From the NCBI GenBank assembly GCA_004352715.1, contig SCFE01000015.1, positions 77,368 to 141,367 of the forward strand: DNA of 64,000 bases, read 5' to 3'. A program made the translations under genes and the position numbers. The stretch's first letter is position 1, and each line of letters starts with the position of its first letter. Source of the DNA: Hofstenia miamia (lineage: Eukaryota; Xenacoelomorpha; Acoela). Below are positions 37,409-48,459 of the stretch, one piece after another. Below the pieces are notes generated by a model. It searched no databases. It saw only the letters and a list, made by a program, of their open reading frames with translations, and was not told where the DNA came from.

Positions 37409-38260
37409 TACTGGCAAAAGTTTGGGAACAGTAACTTGTTTAAAGCGTGTTTTATGCTATGTCCTGGAAACTTCGTAAAATTCCTAGAATTCCTAATTTT
37501 TTCTTAGAATTTACAACAAATTCATTTAGACAATCAAATTAACACAACTTTAGATTTACACACAATGCATTTGCACTGAAAAAACACTATCATTATAGTT
37601 TGAAATATGGTTCGTGGTAGTGAAATTTCACCAACAAAGCGTGCTCAAATTCATATCTTGTATAAGGAGGGGTACAATTATCACGCTATAGCTGTTAGAA
37701 TGAGCGTGCCAGTATCTTCGGTATCCAGAAGTGTTACTCGCAATCAGCAACTGCAAAATTTTTCTTCTCGCAAGTGGTCTGGAAGACCAAAAGTGACAAC
37801 CCCTCAGACTGACCATCTCATTCACCGTTACGTCGCCAATCAACCATTCTCTTCATCTTCTGAAGTTAAAGCAAATGTAGGTGCGGTAATGCAGAATGTA
37901 TCAACACACAGCCAAACCCCAATTGTCTTCAAAGAACATTTGAGACCGGTTGCGCTTCTGCAGGCAATCCCAACACTACACCCCTGAGATGTGGCATCAA
38001 GAAATGTTTAGTGACGAATCCAAGATTTGACCGTTTACATCATGCAGGCCACACCTTCGACGACCAAGAAACCAAAGATTCAACACACATTACATGCAAC
38101 AAACTGTCCGCTCAGCACCTTCATTGATGATTTGGGGTGCTATAACTGTGAATGGGCGTGCTCGTCTACATTTTGATCCTCACAACGAAACAGTCATAGC
38201 CAAGGCCTACCTCAAAATAATTCAGGAGAAAGGTCCCATGCGGCGCACGTGGCACTTATA
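37406..38260 (+). pseudogene. Tc1-like transposon remnant, 3' end missing
   Basis: The left terminus CAGTACTGGCAAAAGTTTGG is a typical Tc1 end and follows a TA. The transposase starts with ATG at 37607: N-terminal helix-turn-helix region (MVRGSEISPTKRAQIHILYK; later SGRPKVTTPQTDHLIHRY) to about 37870. A deletion and frameshifts follow. In a later frame come MFSDESKI then a stop where Trp is expected, and SLMIWGAITVNGRARLHF (38115-38170). Of the DDE catalytic triad only the first Asp region remains. The sequence stops at a (TA)n run near 38260, where Penelope-like sequence begins, and no right terminus is present. Confidence 0.85.
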
Positions 38261-38275
38261 TATATATATATATAT

Positions 38276-39190
38276 TTATACAAACAATCTTCCTTCGTTC
38301 TACTCGCGATACGTCGACGATATCTTTTGTCTAATGGATAAACAAAATCAAGCTAACGAATTTCTTCACTTCCTCAACTCATTTCTTCCTTCAATTCAAT
38401 TTACTCAAGAAACAGAATCCAATAGTCATCTCAATTTGCTTGATGTTTCTCTTCACCTTCTTCTTGTGAAACTTCTCTCTACATCAAATCCTCAAACACT
38501 GGGTAATAGATCCTCTTCAATTCCTACTGTTCTGAAAAATATAAGTTATCTATCCTTCTTATAAAAAATAATTGAAGCCTTCGATACAATCTTTCAAAAT
38601 CTCCGTGAAAATGGTTATCCTGATAATGTTCTCCGTCGCTCATCTAATGCTTTCTTAAATCCATCGCCTCAAATCGCACTTTGTGAAAAAAGTCAATTTA
38701 TTGGAAAGTTCTTTATGTCGCTAGTCTTTCAAAAAATCTCGAAGCCTAAGTAAAAAATCTCAACAAGAAATTCACTTCAACTCAAATCAAGCCTGTCTTT
38801 CAATCATTCAAAACCAGCAACATCTTTTCAAACAAAGATCCCATTCCAATGTCTCTACGCTCTTCTCTTGTTTATAATTATCAATGTCAAAAGTGTGAGC
38901 ACTTATACATAGGAGAGACTAGAAGACATCTTTAAACAAGAATGCGAAAACATCTTTACAGTCATTTTCGCTCAGAAGTCTTCCTCCATCATCAAAGGCA
39001 TGCCGCCACCTCATCTAATTTTTCAGTCATGATCTGTCATCGATCTTCAAAGGTAGCCGAAGCAATCGCAATCAAAGAAATTCACCCGTCACTTAACAAT
39101 CCAGTAGAACTTACATTTCACCTCTTCTAAGCAATCAATCATCCTGTCAATCAATCAATCATTTCACTGCAGTATATATAAACTTTATTT
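38276..39190 (+). pseudogene. Penelope-like retroelement 3' half: RT C-part and GIY-YIG endonuclease
   Basis: After (TA)n, a frame encodes the end of a Penelope-type RT with catalytic YSRYVDDIFCLMD (38298-38336) and TQETESNSHLNLLDVSLH. Several stops and frame changes follow. At 38860-38960 a GIY-YIG endonuclease appears: VYNYQCQKCEHLYIGETRRHL with the Cys pair and YIG motif, one stop, then MRKHLYSH and the helix EAIAIKEIHPSLNN (to 39130). The reading order RT then GIY-YIG is diagnostic of Penelope-like elements. It is 5'-truncated and inactive by stops. Confidence 0.85.
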
Positions 39191-39204
39191 TTAATCGCTT
39201 TGTA

Positions 39205-39265
39205 TTCTTGCTGATGAAAGCTAATAATATAGCCGAAAGTACTTCAAATATATAATTCGTAAACG
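39205..39265 (+). ncRNA. hammerhead-like ribozyme core of the Penelope-like element (candidate)
   Basis: Downstream of the endonuclease, CTGATGA (39211-39217) and GAAA (39235-39238) are separated by a short hairpin with GCTA/TAGC stem. This spacing and order match the conserved hammerhead core known from Penelope-like elements. The base pair next to the core is non-canonical and stems I and III are unclear, so activity is doubtful. Confidence 0.45.
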
Positions 39266-39300
39266 TGTTCGTTTTTATATATATATATATATATATATAT

Positions 39301-39431
39301 NNNNNNNNNNNNNNNNNNNNNNNNNNNNNNNNNNNNNNNNNNNNNNNNNNNNNNNNNNNNNNNNNNNNNNNNNNNNNNNNNNNNNNNNNNNNNNNNNNNN
39401 NNNNNNNNNNNNNNNNNNNNNNNNNNNNNNN
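39301..39431. other. assembly gap, 131 N inside (TA)n
   Basis: N run with (TA)n on both sides (39278-39300 and 39432-39450); probably an unresolved microsatellite. Confidence 1.
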
Positions 39432-39454
39432 TATATATATATTATATACCCAAG

Positions 39455-39545
39455 TAGCATCACATTGCTGGGCCATTGTTGGTCCATTGTTGGTGCCAGT
39501 ATTGGCATTTGGCCATTAAGTCAACGTTGGGCCATTAGTAATTGC
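39455..39545. repeat. degenerate array of TTGGNCCATT words beside (TA)n
   Basis: After CCCAAGTAGCATCACATTGC, the words TGGGCCATTG, TTGGTCCATTG, TTGGCATTTGGCCATT and TTGGGCCATT follow each other over 90 bases. The centre GGCC is palindromic. Probably one end of a repeat whose rest is in the gap or lost. Confidence 0.55.
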
Positions 39546-41035
39546 AAATAATAGCCATTCAAAATTTCTGCATATTTATCTTTTGGATTTATTTATACAT
39601 CTAGTGATATATTTTAAGTTCATTTGCATTTTGCTTTCCTAATAAACTATTAGAAATTAGGGCTGTGTGGCACAATGTAGGCACATGAAATTTATTGAGG
39701 CCAGTTTCAAATACTAGTACCTGAGACTAAGGATTTGCTTGGGGACAGGCCCAATATGGAATTGTGATGATAATTGGAAAAAGTGTGACTATATTTTTCA
39801 GAATTTTATTAACAGATTTTGTAAATGTTGTGCAAAATAGGTGCTATCTTTGGATTTACATGAGACCAAAATTTTAAATGGGACTGGTAATTTAATGCTA
39901 CTTTGACAAAATATGTTGGTACTAGACATCATTGAGTTCACTATAATTCTGGTTTCATAGAAAGCTATGGTATGCATTTTGATTAGAGTATTATTAATTT
40001 CTTTATGTGGTATGCATCAGAAGTGTCTTTTTATCAAATGATGGTGACCCATCCTCTCCAGAATCTTTTGCTGATTCAAATTGCTTTGTAAATATTGAAC
40101 ATATTTGTAATGTGGTATAACCAATCTTAAAACTATATAAATTTGAACTAAACCATTAATGGAAACGTGATTATTATGAAATTGTGGTCTTCCACTCGCC
40201 AAAAAAAGTCTGTTCCATTATGCATTTATAACTTGACAGTTAGACGTGTTTATTTTTTTACTACATGGACATAGTTTGGTATGCTTCTTGTAACCGATAT
40301 ATGTTATTTACTACTACTAATACTTTCTGGCTCACATATTTTTTATGTTGAAGTGTATTAAAGAAAATAGTTTTTTCACTTGGCCAGATAAAGAATCATA
40401 TGATATACCGCTTTGCTAGTAGTTATTGAGGGCCGATCATGTCAGCAAAGTTTCGTTTTCAAAAATTTTGTATGTGTGTGAATTATTAGCTGTCTTCATT
40501 TTCCACTTAACAAAAACCCCAAATGCTAATCTGCCAGCATCAAAGCAACTGCAATTTTCTGGAAATATCGAAATATCGAAAATAACTAAATAACATACAC
40601 ATGCCATAGTTGGAAAAGAAAGCTTGTTCTAAAAAATATATATGGTTCAGCACTCATTGTTACAGTGATGGTGTTACTTGTTTTCATTTGCGATGGTAAG
40701 TCTGACAACATGCAGTCGTTGTTGGATGATACCAAAGATTGTAATAATACTTTCAATGTATTTCTTAAGAATGAGTATTGTAATGTTTTCGTACGAGTAA
40801 ATGTACTAATTTTCAATTCTCTTAAGGGCACATGAAAAAATTTCATTTGCAACTGTGGAAAAACATTGCCTTCCAATGTATACTACAAAGCATACCATTA
40901 CATCTGTTTCTAATCTCTATCTGAATATATTAACTGTAACCCATCATTGACTACAATTTTTGAAAGTATTAACTGTTTATTTTTTTGCAAATTTCGAATT
41001 TTTAGGAATGATTTATAATCTCTTCAAAGTAAGTA
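39546..41035. other. intergenic, nothing recognised
   Basis: AT-rich sequence; short open frames (for example 40586-40876 on the minus strand) have no recognisable similarity. Confidence 0.5.
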
Positions 41036-41039
41036 TAAG

Positions 41040-41410
41040 AATTTGAGTCCATTGAAGCAACAATGAACTTCAACTGTTTCTTCATATATGTTGATAGATA
41101 ACTCACAAGTCAATTGAGATATGTAAACTATAATTTTATAGGTTTATTTGCTTTGTTCTGAGTTCAAACTAACGGTCTCGCAACAGTAATTTGATTAATA
41201 TTTAGAATATTACTTTTCTGCAAGGTTGTTTCACAGTGTGAAAGGCTGGTATTTTTCTAAGTAAATTGGAGTTACTGATCTGACATTGCGACATAGTTGA
41301 AATTCTATATTGAATTGGATGATAAGTGTTTCTAAGAAAACAGAAAACGTTTGTCTTTCCAAGAACAGGTTGACTTTTTCATAGTAATTTATTTAATTAT
41401 ATACATATAA

Positions 41411-41449
<39 letters not shown>

Positions 41450-41460
41450 TATATATATAT
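41040..41460 (+). repeat. dispersed repeat family A, copy 3, ending in (TA)n
   Basis: Same landmarks as copies at 30385 and 37100, with upstream similarity to copy 1 extending to about 41040. Ends in interrupted TA repeats at 41416-41460. Confidence 0.8.
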
Positions 41461-41759
41461 TCATTTTAAACGCTATGAAAATATAGACAATATGTAGACA
41501 ACAAAGGAAACTAAATTTTTTGGAGTATGATCTTTATTTTAAAACATATCTTTAGATTAATAAGATGTAAATATAGGGATGATCTTTATCCATTCTAAAT
41601 TTGTGTTCATAGTTGTTATTTTCTTTAAACTTTTCATTTGGTACGTAAATAAGGCAGCTTTAATATCCATTGATCTTTGTTTCATCAAGCTTTTCTGTTT
41701 TATTGTCTTCATGGCTATTGTTCAAAAATAGTATTTTAATTTTTATTATTAATTTGTGC

Positions 41760-42640
41760 GGTTAACCATTACCCTGAGTATTTTAAAAACTTTGTTGGTG
41801 GCATCTGTGAGATGTTTTTAATCTGATGATATAAGTTTAACTCTAGTAAGCAAAGCTTTGATTGTATTTATTTTGTATGCTTTGCTACAATTTGAATGGT
41901 AAGGAATATATAACACAGAATTTGTCTTTTTTATGTACCAACTAGTCTTGTATTTCTTAGCAAAATTGTGTATGTACACACCTAGAAAATTGAATTTGTT
42001 GTTTGCTTGCCATTCCATGGTATATTGAATATGCTAAGGATTACTATTGAGATATTTTAGAAAATTTTTTACTTCATATTTTTCTTTAAATATTGCAAAC
42101 ACATCATCAACATATCTAGAGTAACAATGTGGTTTGGTTATAGTTGTTTTTTCAAAATTACTTTCAATGATGTCTATTGAAATGTTGCCATTGTAGGACT
42201 AAGGTCCGATCCAATTGTCATTCCTTCAATTTAGTTATAAATTTTATTATTAAAGAGGAATGGAATGTTAAGACAACACATAATTAGTGTTTCATGAATA
42301 ATTGAAATTTTTTCCTCTGGAATAAGTTTTATGATGTGATCAATTGTTTTTTAATGGGATGTTTGAATCAAATGAATTTGATAGTTTGGAGAGAAAATCG
42401 GGAGTGTCTTTCAAGTCGTACTTGGTTGGAATATAAGGTTTTAGTTATTTGTCAAGCCATTTTGTAAATAGGAATTGAAATTGTGGATTATATGGCTATT
42501 TGAAACATCTTGCATTATATACGCCTGATCTTTTTAATTAGATTTGTTAACAAATATCTTAGACTTTTATAACTTCTTCTAGATAATTCATCCATAAATT
42601 TAAAAAAGTTGTCAAAAACATCTTTCTTCTAAAAATTTAG
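41760..42640 (-). pseudogene. Penelope-like retroelement RT remnant, antisense
   Basis: Reverse-strand frames with several breaks encode RT segments in the correct order: IPSKYDLKDTPDFLSKL (about 42400), IIHETLIMCCLNIPFLFNNK (about 42290), IEGMTIGSDLSPTMATF (about 42210), catalytic CYSRYVDDVFAIFKEKYE (about 42110), then FLGVYIHNFAKKYKTSWYIK with LYIPYHSNCSKAYK (open frame 41818-42018). This differs from the copy at 38276, whose RT is more divergent. No endonuclease was recognised downstream. Confidence 0.8.
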
Positions 42641-42644
42641 AAAT

Positions 42645-43755
42645 ATGCAAAACTTTGATCATGATTTGACGAAAAATGCAATAATGAAAGGAGTTTTATC
42701 GTAAACATTTTTAAACGATTGGTTTTTTGCATAATTGTGTATGAGGCACATATTCATGAACCGCATTTACTTCAGACTTACATTTAATAGTATTCAATCA
42801 ATTTCTAATATACAAAATGCTCTTTAAATATGCAAATTAGGATGGTCTTATTTTTTCTTTCGTCATTTATATGTCAACTTTTCTGCTTATATATTTGATA
42901 TTGTCTGAAAAAATATAATTTATAATTCCAAAAATGATGTAGCAAAAAGGGCAATCGAACAGACTCCAATGCAAGTAACCTTGCCGAAATCCCATCCTTA
43001 ACAAAATTAGTTTCTTCTAAAGCTACCAATACCAATGTGACGATTGCAAAGATTCACGTGAGAAACTCAGAGGCATTTGGGAACAAGACCAAAGGAAGAC
43101 ATAAAGGGTCTTTAAATTCAAAGGCATACTTGATATTTTTTAAAATATTCTTAAGAGCTAGACATCATAGAATCAATTATAAAAATTTTTTTGCAACATT
43201 AAGCAAAAAAAGTATTAAATAAACATAAAACTTTGACATTAATAATTTTATTTTATAGATATGTAGGCTCAAAATCGTTGTTAATTACAAACGATTTATT
43301 AACAACATTTGTATTACTGAGGATGATTCAAAATAATAGAAACCGATCTAAATTCTCTACTGCGTTACTTATTTATGAGACAGTTAAGTACTATCTGAGG
43401 TGTTCTTTGTGTGCTCCACTTTTCATTTTCTGAGAAAATAGTGCCAATTTTTCGATAGGGTGTCAGGGACCCAAAATCTTTGAGTCATTAGGGGTAATCC
43501 TCTATTTAACCCTATTTCCACTAGGAATTTTTCAAAATTTCTTCTTCAGCAAAAAAATTTTTAAAGCCTATAGCTCATGTACTATAACGAAGATATTTAA
43601 AATCTAACAACAACACAAAATAAAAAATTGTTTCTTCTTTTTTTCAACTTAGATTTGCAACCTATGACTTTGGCATGGCGCGCCTGGACGCAGAATTGGA
43701 ACCGGCCGGCCACTAAATTATATTTACATTGTGTATATTTAACCTATGCAAATAT

Positions 43756-43786
<31 letters not shown>

Positions 43787-44395
43787 GGGCGGTATCGATT
43801 TTGAAATATTTTATACGCTGATGCAGCTGGTCTTCAGATGTGCGTCTTGATTCAAAAACTCAAAAACAGAAAATATTTTGAAAATTGTTCAATGTCTAGG
43901 GGGTCCACATCGACATTGAAGTTTTGAAGATCTGTAAGTTTGATGGTAATTAAATTCTATTTTTTGTAAAAAAAGACTGACCAACAGAACTTCAATTAAA
44001 CAAAAGTTTATCTAACTCATTTTTATGAATTCCCACAATGAATAATTACAACAAAAAATTCTATAACCATTTATTCATTAGATTCAAATTTTTGCACAAA
44101 ACACTGAAACATAACACTACAAGTAATTATCACGTCATTGTCGTCATTTCTACTAATTAGTTATTTGTTTCTAACTAATTTCTTGTAAGGTTGTCATTTT
44201 ATAAAAATCTTATAAACGCTACATTCATACATAAAATGCAGGTATGTCCAAATGATAAGTTACATATAATATATGAATAGTAATAATAGGTAAAAGTAAT
44301 TGCTTACTCATCAAAAAGTCACAAAGCAGTTTAATATTAAATGATGAACAAGTAATATAAGTACTTACTTTTTTATTGATATACCAGTTTTCATT
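42645..44395. other. intergenic with (TA)n at 43757-43786 and a family B repeat
   Basis: No gene recognised. 43495-43690 belongs to dispersed family B (see that entry). Confidence 0.5.
43495..43690 (+). repeat. dispersed repeat family B, copy 1
   Basis: AACCCTATTTCCACTAGG through TATTTAAAATCTAA aligns with 61985-62180. A related segment with GGAACC/GGTTCC boundaries lies at 47690-47880. Confidence 0.65.
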
Positions 44396-44400
44396 TTAGA

Positions 44401-44700
44401 GAAGTGATCCAAATTCAATACGTTAACAACACCGTTAACAAATGGGGTTTTACGTTAACATGACCGTAAACCAAATCGTAAACTTACACTCAAAATAAAT
44501 TCGCTAAAGATGAAGTTTACGTTAAAGGCGTGTTTTTTCCGCAAATGTTTTTACAAATAACTTTGACACATTAGGTTCTGCACATTTCTTCAAATATATC
44601 TATGCAAATAAAGTTCTTAAGCGTTTGTAGACATTTGAAGCCTGAATTGTTGTTTATGGTTGCACTTTCACTTGTTAACGTATTGAATTTGGATCACTTC
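44401..44700. mobile_element. 300-bp MITE with perfect 27-bp inverted ends and GTTAAC words
   Basis: Left end 44401-44427 begins GAAGTGATCCAAATTCAATA and continues CGTTAAC; 44674-44700 is its perfect reverse complement. The palindromic word GTTAAC recurs inside near the left end together with GTAAAC variants. No ORF. Perfect termini indicate a recent insertion. It abuts the decayed transposase at 44702-45315. Target duplication is unclear (flanks TTTTAGA and CCTTAAGA). Confidence 0.85.
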
Positions 44701-44701
44701 C

Positions 44702-45315
44702 CTTAAGAGATTGGGCAATTTCTTTCGACTGTCCTCAACTACTTGCAATAGGTTCTGGTAGTGCTCTTTTGATTTTGTTGATGTTAAAAAGTCAGTGGAT
44801 AATTTTACTTAACGTTCGATACTGTCTTTTACAACATTCTGTCCTTGTTTTTACAATAAGAATCTAATGCAGGCCAGTCTGTTACTTCCTGATGAAGAAA
44901 TGTCAAGTCCAGATCTAATAAGCTAAATATAAACCAAGAGTCAGACGTCACCAGATCGACCACCTTGGTCTTGTCAATTAATGTTAGAGAAAATAGGCTT
45001 TCCGTAGTCAGTTCCAAGTGCAAACAAATGTCTGTTGAAGCTCATTAATGATTGCGTACTACACGATTCCTCTTTCTGTCTTTTTCTGTCAGCAAGAGTC
45101 AGCTCTCTTTCGATTTTGCGTTCAACTTTTTTGTCAAGAAATGCACCACGACACCTTAACATGGCGACGCAATCAGTCATTGTAGATTTCAAAAGCTCTA
45201 CATCTTCTTAGTTGTTCATTAGTTCAAAAACATTAGCAGGCCACAGTTTGAATGTTTTATGGAGACTACTGTCATTGTCAGGAAGTTTTGAAATAGTTGA
45301 AGGCATGTTTGAGGA
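44702..45315 (-). pseudogene. decayed transposase-like coding region of unnamed type
   Basis: The reverse strand reads, across at least two frames: LPDNDSSLHKTFKLWPANVF, then MTDCVAMLRCRGAFLDKKVE (44974-45192), then VDLVTSDSWFIFSLLDLDLT and DWPALDSYCKNK (44829-45023), and finally LLQVVEDSRKKLPNLL next to the MITE. The pattern SWxxFxLL...W...Y followed by LLQVVExxRKxxPN resembles the C-terminal part of a repeat-encoded protein family seen in many invertebrates that I cannot name. Frame breaks make it inactive. Confidence 0.5.
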
Positions 45316-46158
45316 TTGATAGGAATAAAACGAAATTTAAAATTTTCTTCTAAGAGTTTAATAATTTGTTCAGATAATTTGTTTTCAAATATCAGAAGAA
45401 CATTTGCTTTTTCATAAAATTCAGTTACTTGAGAAAAAACCCATGTTTGGCACTTTGGAACTTAGTGATATCTTCGCTTTTTACCCTCTTGTTGATGGAA
45501 TAATAAGCATCTCAATATCTGTTTGCAATCTGGCAGCTTGGATCCAGGAATGACAGCATCAGAAATGCCGACAGTAGGTCCTAGACCAAATATTTGCGTT
45601 GTTCCACATGTTCCTACATGTTGCTATTCAAATTTCGAAGCTATTTGCCATAAACTCACAAAAAATGGTGAAATAACTTCAAAAATGAAAATGAACGTTC
45701 AATCAGGAGATCGGATACCAATCAAATTTATCTTGAACTAACTCGCATCCCACGACAATCAAGGCTCCGCTATTTTTCTATGACAGGGGCCAACAAAGTC
45801 TTGTCCGACGCACAAGTCTAAAACTTCTATGAAAATTTCTGAATTTCGGCAAAAAATGGCAAACCTTAAAATATTTATATTTAGTCAGAAAAAATTGAAT
45901 TATTGCAATGTATTTTATCAAACGAACACAAGTATGTATGAAACACTTCTACTCGATTTTTTAAGATTTTTGAACGTTTTTTTCAAACAAATAACAATTC
46001 AGTTATCAAATGGTAACATTCCAGATCCTGAAAGTTTCAATGTCGATATGGACTCCCTAAACATTTTCTGATTTTCAAAATTTTTTTGCATTTGTGTTTT
46101 TATATGAAAACGCACATTTGAGGAATAAGTACTTCAAATTTCTCACAAATCAGTGCAA

Positions 46159-46161
<3 letters not shown>

Positions 46162-46198
<37 letters not shown>
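46162..46198. repeat. (TA)n microsatellite
   Basis: About 36 bases of TA, directly left of the mariner element. Confidence 0.95.
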
Positions 46199-46199
<1 letters not shown>

Positions 46200-46944
46200 T
46201 TGATGTGATCAAAAAGTTATGAGACTGTATGTCGTTTGCAGCAAATATGATTGTGTATGTTATTTGTTGTATTTCCCATGAAACAATAGAATGTAGACAG
46301 CAGTGTGAGAGCATTCTTATCGTGTCAGTTGCACGTGTTCGTATTTTATTGTTTGAGTATACCACACACATCTGACAATAAACAGAAAATGTTTCTGCAC
46401 ATATTTCATTCAAATAAATTGTGAAAAAGAAAATTTTTTATGGAAACGCTAGGCAGGAAAAGGAAAAAGGCTTCGGAATGTGTGGATGTGTTGCATGGGG
46501 AGAAAAAGCACCATCGAGAGCTACTGTGTTTCGAACTTTTGCTGAATTCGAATCGTGCTCTCGAACAAGCTTTGCCGACTCTTCTCGATCTGGTCGGCCT
46601 GCCTCAATATGCAATGAGGAAAACTGCCAAATGGTTGAAAGGAGATCGCCACATTTCATGACGAGATCTAATAAAACAAACCGGTTTCAATTTCGAAGTG
46701 ATCTTTGATATCATCCAACAAGATGTTGAAATTGCGAACACTGTATTCCAGATAGATTTCTCATGACCTCACCTCTCAGCAAATGATCAATCAAGTTGAA
46801 AGTACTACTTCCTGGATTGAAAAAAATTCCAACAGTCAACATCAACAACATAAATGTAATCTGTACTAGATTTTGCTTTTTATCAGTATATTGTAGCTTT
46901 GTATGATATAATTCTCATTACTTTTCGATCATGCTAATTATATA
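46198..46944 (+). pseudogene. mariner-like element, internally deleted
   Basis: Left end CTTGATGTGATCAAAAAGTT (from 46199) matches, inverted and imperfectly, 46911-46944. Between them the transposase N-terminal DNA-binding part survives: KAPSRATVFRTFAEFESCSR and DSSRSGRPASICNEENCQMV (46500-46645), the second helix-turn-helix and SGRP linker typical of mariner. The catalytic DDD core is missing; the element is about 745 bases against about 1.3 kb for intact mariners. (TA)n lies on both sides, as expected from a TA target. Confidence 0.8.
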
Positions 46945-46949
46945 GTGTG

Positions 46950-46952
46950 TAT

Positions 46953-46985
<33 letters not shown>

Positions 46986-47084
46986 CTTTAGATACTATGG
47001 AATTTGTATCCACCGCTCGCACTTTCCGATTTTCCATAGTATCCAGCGCCTTGTAGATATTTTAAAATTTTGTATTCAAAGCCC

Positions 47085-47120
<36 letters not shown>
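46950..47120. repeat. two (TA)n tracts around a perfect 12-bp hairpin
   Basis: (TA)n at 46950-46984 and 47091-47120. Between them GATACTATGGAA (46991-47002) and its perfect complement (47032-47043) are separated by 29 bases. Confidence 0.75.
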
Positions 47121-47122
<2 letters not shown>

Positions 47123-47689
47123 GCGAGCTGCCTTATCAATCATTATGGTTTTAATTGCTGTGGCATTTGACCTCACTTAGCATTGAAGAATATATAAGTA
47201 AGTACACAAATAAATTTTTCCGTTAAAGCCAGGAATAATTACTCCTCTAGTAGGACGTGTAAAACTCTCAACTGACATTTGCGTTTGAATATCTTTGCAA
47301 ACGAAAATCTTTCAAATTTATTTAGTTTTTTTCTTTATATGAGTCTCAATATTTCAATTGCAAATCCTATAGATTATTCTTTTTTTATTATAAACAGTTT
47401 CTGTTAATATTATTAGTAAATTTTATAAATACCGATGTAAAAATACCTAATAAAAAAGCAGAATAACACAATTTATAGCAAAATTTATGAAAAATTCCAG
47501 AAAGTAAACTTCCTTATTAGTCTAATTGCAATACTGTAGATTGCTGAAACAAAAAATGTTTTTCGAACTTTAGATTTTCATAGTAATTCCTCTAAACTAA
47601 GCAAAATACTCGTATTCCCTGTTTATATAACAAAACAAGAATTTATTTTTTAATTTTACCAAGCAAACGGACGCTAAATTTACCGGCCT

Positions 47690-48262
47690 TCCTTGAAATT
47701 TCCAAGCGACTGCAGGCCTTTAAATTGCCGGCCCCTGCTGGTCGGTAGCGGTTCCATTTCTGCCTGAATTCAGAAAGCAAAATTCTTCAACGTAGTTTAA
47801 GGTTGTTCCCAAGAGCATTAGACCGTTTTATTATCTGAACACTAGGTATGGAAATAATTTGAATATTTTTTTTAAAAAAATTTTGTTTTCAACAAGAGGA
47901 GACCCTAGTACAGGCCAAACACGAACACGAAATTTGTTTGAGAAGCCAACACGACCCGAACACGAATTTTCTGAACAAACAACACTGCTGAACACGAAAA
48001 AATACGAATATATTTTTCAGAAAAAAATTATTTTTGTTGTCCTACCTAATCCTAACTTCCAATTCCAGACAGAGCTTCCTATCGTGGAGTATTGAATTGC
48101 ATAACAGAACGTGACCTTTTTTGAGTTGAAGTTAAAAATTATTCGGTATTTTAGAATTGAATAATAAAAACACGAATATTGACATGATAAATTAAAGTAC
48201 ACATGAACACGAACTCAAGTCACTGCACCCAACACGACCCGAAACACTATTGTACACCTCTA
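47690..48262. repeat. family B segment followed by an ACACGAAC-rich MITE-like sequence
   Basis: 47797-47880 (GCATTAGACCGTTTTATTAT and flanks) aligns with 62210-62290. From about 47890 to 48262 the words AACACGAA and AACACGACCCG recur near both ends, suggesting a small nonautonomous element whose ends I could not fix. Confidence 0.5.
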
Positions 48263-48449
48263 CTGCTGAGTACTATGTCCTCCCGCCATGTATTTAGTGG
48301 AAAACGGGAATACGTAAGAATTTGATTTGAATTATATATTTATTATTAACAATTCAAGTGTATATGAAGATTATCCATTTTTGCACTCATTCCCTTTTAA
48401 AATGATTTAGTACAATTTAATGTGGTTTATAAAACTTTCATTATAAATA

Positions 48450-48457
48450 ATATTTAG
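48450..48457 (+). promoter_or_regulatory. possible 3' splice site before the start codon
   Basis: AATATTTAG ends two bases before the ATG. It would fit a non-coding first exon upstream. The pyrimidine tract is weak, so this is only a suggestion. An in-frame TAA lies four codons before the ATG, which supports this start. Confidence 0.3.
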
Positions 48458-48459
48458 GA

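Noticed and set aside
46150-46413. 87-codon minus-strand frame ending in a Tyr-Ile run
   Set aside because: It reads through (TA)n and the mariner terminus; not a gene.
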